Source: Misgurnus anguillicaudatus (Eukaryota; Chordata; Actinopteri; Cypriniformes; Cobitidae). From it: DNA of 64,000 bases. Of this stretch, positions 33,861 to 44,000 are shown one piece after another. Each line of letters opens with the position of its first letter. The stretch's first letter is position 1. A program made the position numbers and the translations under genes. The stretch is from the NCBI RefSeq assembly GCF_027580225.2, contig NC_073358.2:7941501-8005500 (forward strand), given 5' to 3'. The notes beneath the pieces were generated by a model. It worked only from the letters and a program-made list of their open reading frames with translations, had not been told where the DNA came from and did no database searches.

Positions 33861-34930
33861 AATCCTGAGTAAAACTGTCCAATCTTAACTTACACTAGGC
33901 ACCCAAATTAGTAAAAACTGCATGTGTTGTAATTTAAGATAAATATGCAAATGACTCGGTATATTTAACATGAGAAATGTTGTGCAGCCATACGTTTAAT
34001 AGACACGAGGAGGTGGAAACCTGAATGAGTATCTGATTGATGGATGGCTGTTTTTGCTGGGTTTGTTTAGGATGTAACAGTGGGGAAGTACAGCTGCGGT
34101 GTCGGCCGGGCCTGCCAGGGCATAACTTATCACTACAAACCCACTCTCCTCGTATAAACAATGAAATCAAATCCTTCTTTTGGATTCACCTGATGCTTTG
34201 TTTTTATTCCTGTGATCGTGCATAGATGGGGAAAATCCAGTGCGGATCTGCCAAAAAGGGTGCTGGTAAACTGCCATCCTAACCATAAACAGATATAATC
34301 GTACGAAATGTGTATCTCAGCATTAAAAGCTTGGCATTTAAAATCCCTCATTAAATGCAGTTATAGATAACACAGCATGTAAAATGTCAAAATGTGTCAT
34401 TTTGAAAGATGAAAGATGTGGACTTACGAGAACAAGATGCGTACACACCCGAATGCAAAAGAGCTCAGGTATTTTTCGGAGGTTGAAAGCTATAAAAATC
34501 GAAATGGTCTTTATCTTTCTGGTCTCATAACGTGAGTAATGCAACCCCCCCAGCACACTTCCTCCCTGGAGTATAACACGCTGATCTATACAGATTGAAG
34601 TACAACATGTACCCTACTTAGCAAATCAATGTTATAGTCACTATGTCCTAAACTTAATTACAGTGAAATTGAATGCAGGACTCAGAACAGCCCGAGGCGT
34701 CGGTGTAAGGATGTGCACGATGCTCTGCATTTAATTAATTTCGTATGCATCTAATAAAAATAGGCAAAATGTTATCAAATGGTCATCAACTAGAAAGAAA
34801 TAGACATAATTATACTGTTACTGTATACTGTAAGTGCTTGAAATAGTTAGGCATGCGTTTCCCAGCCATCTGTGAGTTTGACATCTCCACAACAAGATTA
34901 ACAGAAGAAAAACTCTCAGACGAAACAAAA
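33861..34930. other. Intergenic, downstream of the myosin light chain gene
   Basis: No repeat ends or exons recognised. The 72-78 residue frames on the minus strand carry no domain. Confidence 0.4.
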
Positions 34931-34941
34931 CTTGGATGACT

Positions 34942-34947
34942 TTTATT
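34942..34947 (-). terminator. Polyadenylation signal of the myosin light chain gene
   Basis: AATAAA on the minus strand lies about 95 bases past the stop codon, giving a short 3' untranslated region. Confidence 0.75.
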
Positions 34948-35039
34948 CAGCGCCGTCCAACACACACAAACAAGACATATTTTCTTTCCAGTGTTTTGAC
35001 TGTTACTATTTCCAGTTCCTTTCTTCTGCACACTTAAGC

Positions 35040-35636
35040 TCACCCAGAGAGGATGTGCTTGATGAAAGATGTGTAGTTAATGCTGCCGTTGGCGTCTTCT
35101 TGTCCGGTCATCAGCCGGTCCACCTCGTCCTCCGTCATCTTCTCCCCGAGCGTTGCCAAGACGTGGCGGAGCTCGGCGCCCATCACCGTCCCGTTGCCTT
35201 CTTTATCGAAGACCCTCAGACCCTCCACGAAATCTTCGAAGGTTCCCTGGTCCTTGGCTCTCGAGATGTGCTGCAGCATGGGTAGAAAAGTCTCAAAGTC
35301 CAGGTATTTGGTGTTCATGTCTTCCGCCTTGGGCTTCCCCAGGATGGTCAGGACGTCGGCGTTGGTGGGGTTGTGACCGAGGGCCCTCATCACATCTCCG
35401 CACTGAGCGTACCTGATCTTCAGTTCACCGGTCGGCGTCTCGTCGAAGAGCGTGAAGGCGTCTCTGAACTCTTCGATCTGGTCGGCGGTGAATTCGAGGG
35501 TTATGCTTTTAAGGTCCAGGGCGGGCTCTTTGGGGGTCTCCGGGACCGGAGCGGGAGCAGGGGCCGGGGTTTCTTCTTTCTTCGGCTCTGGCTTTTTAGG
35601 TTCTGGTTTCTTAGGTTCGACCTTTTTTGGTGCCAT
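35040..35636 (-). CDS. Essential (alkali) myosin light chain, intronless
   Basis: Complete 198-residue essential light chain, which wraps the lever arm of class II myosin heads in sarcomeres and stiffens the neck. The start is the only Met before an N-terminal extension [10 protein letters not shown] rich in Lys, Pro, Ala and Glu (residues 1-40). This is the actin-binding APKK type seen in long muscle isoforms (MYL1 long, MYL3, MYL4). EF-hand-like repeats follow: loop at 65-76 (degenerate, no acidic residue at position 12), the [10 protein letters not shown] helix at 114-123, loop [12 protein letters not shown] at 144-155 and a worn last hand around 181-192. The length suits the family. Vertebrate relatives are split by several introns, yet this frame is uninterrupted, suggesting a retrogene. 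TATA box, CArG-like motif and polyA signal argue that it is expressed. Which paralogue it derives from I cannot settle. It lies on the ak5 strand, probably inside an ak5 intron. Confidence 0.95.
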   Translation of the reverse strand: MAPKKVEPKKPEPKKPEPKKEETPAPAPAPVPETPKEPALDLKSITLEFTADQIEEFRDAFTLFDETPTGELKIRYAQCGDVMRALGHNPTNADVLTILGKPKAEDMNTKYLDFETFLPMLQHISRAKDQGTFEDFVEGLRVFDKEGNGTVMGAELRHVLATLGEKMTEDEVDRLMTGQEDANGSINYTSFIKHILSG

Positions 35637-35705
35637 AGCGGTGCTGATGACGGTGCAAATGGGATGAGATGTCGTGAAGTGTGTGTGTTGGAAGAGCTGC
35701 TGAGC

Positions 35706-35712
35706 TTTTATA
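35706..35712 (-). promoter_or_regulatory. TATA box of the myosin light chain gene
   Basis: TATAAAA lies 70 bases upstream of the start codon. Transcription would begin roughly 30 bases further on, leaving an untranslated leader of about 40-50 bases with no obvious splice site. Confidence 0.75.
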
Positions 35713-35764
35713 CTGACAAGTTAGGGGGTTTGATAAAAGTTATCAGGACTGGAATAGTGACGGG

Positions 35765-35774
35765 GCTATATAGG
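35765..35774 (-). promoter_or_regulatory. CArG-like SRF site
   Basis: CCTATATAGC differs from the CC(A/T)6GG consensus at one base and lies about 50 bases upstream of the TATA box. Such sites bind serum response factor in muscle promoters. This is inference from sequence only. Confidence 0.4.
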
Positions 35775-35819
35775 GAAATGGACTGGAACAGACTTGAGAG
35801 CTCCTCATACCACTAAAAA

Positions 35820-36869
35820 TACCAGGAGATAAGAACTTTCAATGAAATTCAATGTAACTAAAACATCACTTAGGTTATTCTCGAATTTGTGTGATAAGGT
35901 ATAGTTCACCCAAAAATAAAAAAAATTCGATCATTTTCTCTCTCTCATGTTGTTACTGTATAAATTTCTTTGTTTGAATGACCACAAAGGAAGATTTTTT
36001 GAGGAATGTTTGTAACTAAACTGATCAGAAGAACCATTGACTTCCATAGTTGGAAAAAGAATACTATGTAAGTGAATGGTGCTTCTGATTGGTTTGTAAC
36101 AACATGAGAGTGAGTAAATATTGACATAATTTAGATTTTTGGTTGAACTCTTTAGCAAAGACACTCGACATGTATAGATGGGTTTTATTTCGAGTTCGGA
36201 TGGGTGTTTACTAAAACGGGAAATTTTATAACAATTTAAAGGTTTGTATAAAATTGTGCAAGTTTTATTTATTTACATTATGCATTTGTAGACATTTACT
36301 TAAAGCTATACGTGTTAAAGTATTAGTGTGTGTGTCGAATTAAACCCCAAAAATAGCTCAGCATGCAAATGATTTTTATGGTATCAGTGTGTTCAGTAAA
36401 TTAAAGATGTACACGACACCATTGCTTTAAAAGGCAGGATTAAGCTTTATTTTATGCATGTATGGCGTTTCCTAGTGCCACCAACAGCCGCTTGTATCTT
36501 GCCTGGCTGGTGATAAAGATGGATCTATTTTGAGACCCGCACATACCAATCACTCACACTGATGCTGTTTGCAATGCAGTATTTTAGGGACACTTAACAC
36601 AAAGACACACAATCGCTTTATGGCGAATGTTATTTTCCAGTCTTGAGGGGCGAACTGACCTTAATGTCTTTCAAGCAAAATATACATATTTTCATACTAT
36701 GTACACAAATTTACCACATCCTTGAGCTAAAAGGTATACAAATTTGTTGAAATGGTTCAAAAGCAGATACTTGTGGGTTGGCTATGATGTCATAACTTAG
36801 AAAAGTTCCTGAGGATTTTTAACAACTTTAATCACTTTTGAAAAGTGAAAGTCTGCCATCTAGTGGTTG
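35820..36869. repeat. AGGGATAGTTCAC-family copy and unassigned sequence
   Basis: 35900-36150 is a worn copy of the very common family with TAGTTCACCCAAAAAT at one side and a GTGAGTAAATATTGAC complement on the other. TTGACTTCCATAGTTGG and AGTGAATGG lie at its centre. The remaining bases up to 36869 are AT-rich and unassigned. Confidence 0.6.
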
Positions 36870-37085
36870 AAGGGATAGCTTACCCCAAAATGTAAATTAT
36901 GTCATCATCCACTCATCCTCACGCTGCACCAAACCTGCACGAGTCTCCCCATTCTGTTAAATACAAAAGAAGATATTTTGATAAATGATGTAAGCACACA
37001 GTTGATGTTACCCATTGACCTCCACAGTGGGAAAAACAAATACTATAGAAGTCAATGAGTACCATCAACTGTATAATTTATTAAA
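36870..37085. repeat. AGGGATAGCTTAC half-copy of the same family
   Basis: AGGGATAGCTTACCCCAAAA, CATCCACTCATCCTCACG and TTGACCTCCACAGTGGG are the left half of the foldback. The right half breaks off near a short AT run. Confidence 0.65.
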
Positions 37086-37103
37086 AAAATATATATATAT
37101 TGG

Positions 37104-37365
37104 TAACACTTAATACCAATAAGGTTGTATTTATTAACATTAGGTAATGCATTAGTTAACATGAACTTGCAATGAACAATACTTAAAGCATTTATTAATC
37201 TTAGTTCATTCATTTTATCATTAACACACATTACTTAAATCAAAAGATGTAACTGTAAACAATAGTTAGTACACAATGATCTGACAAAAAATAATTAATT
37301 CTGAAAAACTATATTGCTCATGTTTTAATTCATTTTAGCTAATGCTTTTACCAAAGTTAACAAAT
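37104..37365. repeat. GGTAACACTTAATA dispersed repeat
   Basis: GGTAACACTTAATACCAATA, then TTATTAACATTAGGTAATGC and ATTTATTAATCTTAGTTCAT are typical of a widespread fish repeat beginning with GGTAACACTTTA. Its right end is where element B copy 3 inserted. Confidence 0.6.
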
Positions 37366-38741
37366 GAAGAGTTTGGTTCCAAAATTTTTCTTTAAAAAAA
37401 ATAGCTGCCACCAAAATCAGTATTGTATCAGGTCAGTATTAAAATGTAAATTCTTAATTTTACACAAAATCCGATATCTGCCGTGTTATACTGGCCCTGT
37501 CCCAAATGGCACACTCCGGACTTGTGGTCCACCTCAGAGTCCACACTTTGATGATATCATAGAGTGCAGACTTTAGGAACCCTTGATGCCAGTCCACGTA
37601 GGTGCACTGTAGTCGTATTTTGGGACAGACTCGACCATCACGCCAGAAATAGGAAGAGAAGTTGCCTGTCAGTGTAAACTCCTCCCTTCCGTCGTCTGAT
37701 TGGTCTGATTGCTCTTTAGCAAGGACTTCTGGGTTGGTAAAGTGCGCGAAGCCTGCTGCAGTGCAGGCTTCGCCGGAGACCGGATCAAGGGGGGAAAAGG
37801 GGGCGCTGATGAGCACCCCTTAAAGCCTAAAAATGACAGATGAGACACCTTACGGACTCGTAGACTAACTGAGCACGTGCAATTTAAGGCCACGAGACCG
37901 AAAGTCCACATGAAGTGCGCCATTTGGGACAGGGCCCCTGTCATCTTTACTCCCTTTTTTCCCAAAATGCAATAAACGCCACTCCTCCTTCTCTCCAGAA
38001 TGCAATAAATCCACTCAACAAATCACAGTGCACCATTCCACGCATTGTAAATAATAATGGCAACGCGTTGAATACAGACAGACTCCTAGTTTTCCTCATC
38101 AACTTTGTACTTCGTGATCAACAAACAAACAAAAACAAAATAATACTTTTGATGGCATTGATAAACCTGTGTTGGTTTTCTGTGGCGTGGAAGAGGGCGA
38201 CGGAAAAATGCTGACTGTTGTTACAGGACAGCATGAAGCTTCTGTCATGCTAACACATTGACCCCAGGGAATCTTATTAAAAAACTTTCCATTATTTTAC
38301 TCAAAGTCAACGAAAATCGAGCAGAACCAAAACATTTTACAGCTAATCGTTGTCAAAAAAGTTCAGAGACAATGTCCCAAGGATAAAAGCAGCAATGACA
38401 GTGTTATTAATATGACAAAGTAAGTGTTTTGATTAATGTCATTAATGTTTTTTGAATCAGTGAACTAGTCAACTAAATTGATATAACATGGCGAAGATAA
38501 AGGCACATTTATATATTGATTCAATAGATTCATAGCATTTAAAAAATAAAGATTTTTATAATAAATCTTTGAAAAATCTAATTATTAATTTGAATTTTTA
38601 TGTTATTATAACCTAAAGATGCTATGTGAAAGTTTGTAACAGAAAATAGTAGTTTTTATTTTGTCACTTTCTTGGTATAGAAAACACATTTTACCAAAAT
38701 TAGTCAAAATGGATTTATTGCGATTTGGAACCAAACTCTTC
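37366..38741. mobile_element. Element B, copy 3
   Basis: GAAGAGTTTGGTTCCAAAA at the left and its complement at the right are intact, with AAAT on both flanks as a possible 4-bp duplication. The interior retains the CCTAGTTTTCCTCATC landmark without the insertion seen in copy 2. It has its own separate insertion. Confidence 0.85.
37493..37936. mobile_element. GGCCCTGTCCCAAATGGC-ended MITE inside element B
   Basis: GGCCCTGTCCCAAATGGC and its complement GCCATTTGGGACAGGGCC bound about 440 bases. Copies 1 and 2 of element B lack this block, so their junction (GTTATTCTGTCATC in copy 2) is a paralogous empty site. The implied duplication is only 2-3 bases (CT or NCT). The 118-residue minus-strand frame across it is not a recognised protein. 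Confidence 0.8.
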
Positions 38742-39515
38742 AAATACAACCTTATTGAAAAGTGTTATCGAAATATCTTCTTCTGTATTAGAATAAATAA
38801 ACTCACACAGGTCCAGTACAACATGAGGATGAGCAAACGACGACAGAACTTTCACCTTGGGGCAAACTATTCCTTTAAAATGCATCAAAAATGTGTCTTT
38901 TACAACCGTAATTTCCTATATGCGTTGATTTGGTGTAAGTAGTTTTCATCAGTATTTAAATTAACTTTTTTTGGCACTTTCAGGTCGGTCAGCAAAGACA
39001 AACTGTCAGTATTCATTGACGTCCCACTGTGAGAATGTGGCACAGCTGGACTAAACGTCCATTAATGAGAACACGGCCTGAGGGTTTGTCTCTTTTCTCT
39101 CTGTCTCTGTCCAATGTGTCATGAAGTAAAACAAAAACCTTAAAATGCCTATCAGAAAATCAATCATTAATCTGCATTCAGTCTTTTTTTGTGTTACTCA
39201 ATCATCTCATTAAGTGGTTTACAAACAGCTTGTGGACTTAAAACATTTAAATAAGATATTTTGTATATACACAAATTTTCTTCTTTCAGCTTTATTATTG
39301 GCATTGGATAGTGCCCTATTTTTAAAGCTTCATAAAGAAAAACTTACTTAAATAACCTAGCTTAGCTAGTTCAACTTTATTTGTATATATATATATATAT
39401 ATATAGTATTTATATAATTATAAATATATTTTTAGTCAAAAGACTAAATGTCTTCCAAAGTTAAGCAATGTGTTTTTATAAAGAAACATTTATATTAAAA
39501 ACTTGTAGGAGTAGT
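38742..39515. other. Intergenic with an AT microsatellite
   Basis: No gene. A short fragment near 38.79-38.88 kb (ACATGAGGATGAGCAAAC ... CAAACTATTCCTTTAAAA) is the right edge of an AGGGATAGTTCAC-type repeat. A (TA)n run sits at 39384-39405. Confidence 0.5.
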
Positions 39516-39745
39516 TTGCCGGACAGGGATTAGCCCAAGCCAGGACCAGGCCTTAGTTTAATTCGGAAATATAACTAGCTTTAACAAACATGCCTTGCTA
39601 AAAACATTACTTACATGCATTTTGAGGCTAAACAAACAACAATGTATTTTAAGAAATATCAGTGCAAGTTGTTTTCAGTTTGGACAGCTCTTACATTTAT
39701 TTAAGTCTAGGACTAGTCTAATCCCTGTCCGGGAAACCGCCCAGT
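39516..39745. mobile_element. Short MITE with GGACAGGGATTAG ends
   Basis: TTTGCCGGACAGGGATTAG at the left pairs with CTAATCCCTGTCCGGGAAAC at the right. About 230 bases, non-coding. The target duplication is unclear. Confidence 0.75.
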
Positions 39746-40069
39746 AAAGTGATGGGATTTTTGACCTCAACTCTCTCATGAACATGCATAGTTTTTTTAA
39801 CCGTATGAAATAAGTTTCTGATGGATGGATGTGCTGCTTTTTGGTGCTTTAAAAATGGGGCACCATCCAATGCCAATTGTATTTATATATATTTATACAT
39901 CTAAGATGGACTGAGGGTGAGTAAATATGGGCTAATTTTCATTTGGGGTAAAAATTAAAAAACACAAGAAAATGTTGTAAAATAGATTTTCTTCAACTTT
40001 CCTGCAGTCCATAGAGAAAATGTTTTATAGAGAAAGTGGAGGCAACAACATTTGAGTGTATGATATACA
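39746..40069. other. Intergenic, nothing recognised
   Basis: AT-rich. GGACTGAGGGTGAGTAAATA at 39.91 kb looks like a leftover of the AGGGATAGTTCAC family. Confidence 0.4.
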
Positions 40070-40757
40070 GTATACACAAAAAGTAAAAAAGTTGGTTCAA
40101 CTCAAAGGGGTCATATTTAAGACTTTTTTAAGAAAATCTTTGGTGCGTATGCGAAGTTTGAGCTGAAAATAATATAATTTATTATATCATATTAAAATTG
40201 CCACTTTGCAGGTGCAAGCAAAAATGTGCCGTTTTTGGGTGTGTCCTTTTAAATGCAAACGAGCCAATAAAATGCAAACACTGATGATTGTGATGGTGGT
40301 TTGTTAAAATTCAGTTGTGCTGTCAATTATTTTCTCTCTCTCTCTGGACTAAATGGCAGTGCTGTGGTTGGATATAGTGCAGATTATAGGGTGGTATAAT
40401 TATAATAAGATCCCCTTGTGACATCACAAGGGAAGCCAAATCTGAATGACCTATTTTTTCACATGCTTACAGAGAATTGTTTACCAAAACTAAGCTCTTC
40501 TTCACATTTTCTAGGTTGATAGAATCACGGGGGACCCAATTATAGCACTTAAACATGAAACAAACTGAGATTTTCATGATATGTCCCCTTTCAAAAAGTT
40601 AAGTTACCTGGTTGCCTTAAAATTTTGAGTTAATTCAACTCAAAAATATTAGATGACACAACAATTTATACACAATATGTTTAAGTTGAATTAACTTTAA
40701 GGCAACCAGGTAACTTACCCCTTTAAGTTGTAACCAACAAATCATTTTTACAGTGTA
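40070..40757. repeat. MITE with TACAGTGTA-type end split by element G copy 2
   Basis: The right part (AAGTTACCTGGTTGCCTTAA and its complement TTAAGGCAACCAGGTAACTT, then TTTTTACAGTGTA) is a foldback. The left part is short (GTTGGTTCAACTCAAA). An AGGGG...CCCCT element occupies the middle. Confidence 0.65.
40106..40590. mobile_element. TTAA-type element G, copy 2 (inverted)
   Basis: AGGGGTCATATTTAAGACTT and the complement of TCATGATATGTCCCCTT are its ends. The interior (TTGTGACATCACAAGGG, CTTACAGAGAATTGTTTACC) is the reverse of the 17.66-18.08 kb copy. The flanks no longer show clean TTAA. Confidence 0.75.
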
Positions 40758-40942
40758 TTGCCTTGACGACAGAGTTTATTAGTAAAATATTATAGGAAAA
40801 TGAAGGAAAAACAGTTTGGCTGGTAAAAGCTGTTTGCTTTAAAGTCCATTTAAAGATCCTCAGTACAGCTCTGCAGAGGAAAAAATATGTTAAGTATGAT
40901 GCAAAATTAAATAGGCAAAAGGCTGCTTATGGTTTAACTTAC

Positions 40943-41029
40943 TCCATGAGTGTTGCTCGGGAACAGTCTTTCTTTCACAATGGCACAAATGTCTGTAAAA
41001 ATGTCATCTTCATCTCGATCAGCATCGAC
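40943..41029 (-). CDS. ak5 coding exon 7
   Basis: 29 codons reading VDADRDEDDIFTDICAIVKE then RLFPSNTHG, the last helix of kinase domain 1. The acceptor is TTGCCAG and the donor GTAAGT. It ends in phase 0, and the next exon is not in view. Confidence 0.92.
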
Positions 41030-44000
41030 CTGGCAACAACAGAATGATGTTATCGCATGTAATAGCGTAAAACCAACAAGGGTACTGTTATGTACTGCGA
41101 GCACTTGCTGGACAGCATCTTACCCTTACAATAAGTCCTTTCTCATGGTAGTACTTGGCTATGGGTGTGATATTGTGTTTGAAAGTGTCTAGTCTCTTCT
41201 CAATAGCGTGAGTATTGTCGTCAGGACGGCCCTGTTGAGAAGCTCTTTTCTCTAGACGCTGCCGGAGTTTCTGGTTGGAGCAGGCGAGCAAGATCACCAA
41301 ATCTGGAGATCCAATCTAAAAAAGTTTTTGTGTACTGTTATTTACATTTATGCATTTAGCAGACTTCATGACCTTTGCATTAAAGTCTGTGTAAAGTCTA
41401 TTCAGACATTATTGCAGAAACACATTACAAAGACTGGGAATTATGAATTGTGTAGTACCTGAACTGTGTTCAGGATTATTTGGGTGGGGCTAAAACGCTG
41501 TAACCACAGCCCCACCCTTAACATACTGTAATCACGAGCATCCATTCAGATTGTAGCGGTATTTGAAAGTGGAGAGAGATGGCAGTTTTTCCACAAGTTG
41601 GCTTTTTTTGCTTAAAAAAGTTGACAAAATTTATAAATTCAAGTTGAAATAGTTTTATTTTTTTAAGTTAAAGTAACATATAAAATATGTGTTGATTTGA
41701 CAAAAATGCTCCGAATTTTTACACTGCACGTGTTACTTTATTCTACTTAATTTGAATACATTGTTGCATTTTTGTTTTGGTTTCATGCCTAACAACGCCC
41801 CTTAGCTGTTATAAAATGCACTGGTAACCAACTGCTTCGCGGGGCTTATTGCTTTATTTTGCATCATTGAAAAAAGGAGGGGGGTGAGACTACAAACACC
41901 CCTTTTCTCGGTCAAATAGGCACCAAATGCTAAATGTATTTTACATTTCGACAACAAATATGACACACTTTCAATAAAGATTAATGTTTCTAGTGAAATG
42001 CTCCTTTAAGACAACTGTTAAAAATCGTGTTACAATGATTAAAAATTCAAAATACGATACTTTGGCATTACTTAATGTTCGAAACCTTTCCTATAAAAAA
42101 CAAATTTCACAAATATCGTTAGTTGTTGGAAAGTTAATTGAAAATCATTTGTCCAAGAATTTATATTTTCTTAAATGTCAAGGTACAACCACATTTTTAT
42201 CAAGCACATTTTAACTTATTCCCGGCCAGCCATTTTTTGAAAAAGTTGCCCGTCAGCATTTATGTTCATTTTCTCAAAAGTTTCACAAAATGCCTTCCAG
42301 AAAAAATTTCAAATATAATAATACAAATAATACAAATATATCAAATGAAAGAACAGACCCTCTGCTTTCAAACAAACAAACAAATAAAATGGGAAAAAAC
42401 TTTCATCCTATCTACAGTATATTTTTTCTCTGCTTATAAACTGAAATAGTTGCATTTTTTGTGAAGGAATTTGGTTAGAGATCAGATTCAGAATGATTAT
42501 CAAAACATACACAGAGTTTTAAATTAGTAAGTTACGTTTGGCTTCATTTTTTTTTATAAATTTGGTAAACAGGAACATGTTTTTTTTAATGCAAATGTTT
42601 TCTCTTAATTGACGAGATAACTCGTTTAATTGTATTTTAAAGTATATTTATGAATTTAATATCACAGGCAAAAGCTTAAAACAGCATCCAAGTAGAAGTC
42701 TGTTAAATGTAAATTTATAGCAGAGGTCAGGTGGTGCAACCAGAAAGTCAAAGGGTGCAGCTGCTTATAAATGCCTTAAAAACATTAAGCTACATCCTTT
42801 TAATAAGCTTATAATTTTAGTTAATAAATGCAAGAATGTCGTCTATAATTGTTATAATCCTTTTAATATTGTTTCTAAATGTATAATTCTTAAATGTTAG
42901 TTTTATGGTAAAGTTGTTTTACATTTTCAAACTATTTTCAGGATTACAATTTCAATACATTGTTCCTGACTTACAAATTACATCCATTTTTAATTAATAA
43001 AAAATAGGTCCTTTTTAGCTTTTTGTTTTATCAATGACCCACATACAAACAGGCCTAACACTAAAATTCACAAGGTTCAGAGAAACTTTTTATGGATGGG
43101 CCTCTTCTCTTAGTACTGTACTGCACCATATTATAAGTCAAGGGCAATAACTAAACAGTAAAATAGGTTTTTCATCTTGAAAATCCGAACCCTTACCTGC
43201 TCCTCGAAGGTGAACGCCTGTGATATCTCTCTAGGAAATCCATCCACAATAAATCCTTTGGCATCCTGATTTTTGATAAACTGATGCTTCAGCTCCTCAA
43301 TAGTCGTCTCCTAAAGATATCAACAGAAGGATTATGGTGGCTAAGCTTTACTTAGATAAATGCACCATTGAATTTGCAAATACAGATAGACAGTCAAATA
43401 GTTAAACCTGAGGTGCCAGTTCTCCATTGGCAATGATCTGGGCAATCAGTTCCCACTTTCTGTCACTGGTGGCATGATGCAGCAACTGGTTTCTTAAAAT
43501 TTCCCCCACCGACACGTGCTGGAAATCATAGTGATGTGCAATTTTAGCTGTCTGAGTTCCTTTACCGCTGCCTGGACCCCCTAGAAAATATTATAGCGAA
43601 AAAAATCCCAACTTACATCACAGACGCAGCAGAATAAAAATGCGTATGAAAAATTCATTTGGATCAAGGCCCGCTTAATTTCATTTCAGAATTTAAAGTA
43701 ACAGGTGTCATAGGGATACTTCACCCCAAAATGTTTTTATGTTCAATCATGTTGTTACAAACTGATGAAAAAAGCCCCATTGACTTAGTATTCTTTTTTT
43801 CTGCTATAGATGTAGAGGCTTTATAAGTTTGGTTATAAGAATTTCTCAAAATATCTTCCTTTATACCGGAGGAAATGTATACAGGTTTGTAACAACATGA
43901 GGGTGAGTAAATAATGACAGAATTTTCATTTTTGGTGAACTATTCCTTTCATAACCAGATTTACAATATCAGACTGCAGTGACAGCGATGGCACTTACCT

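Noticed and set aside
35153..35816. Long plus-strand frames opposite the myosin light chain gene
   Set aside because: They are antisense shadows of a GC-richer real coding region; no family motif in any of them.
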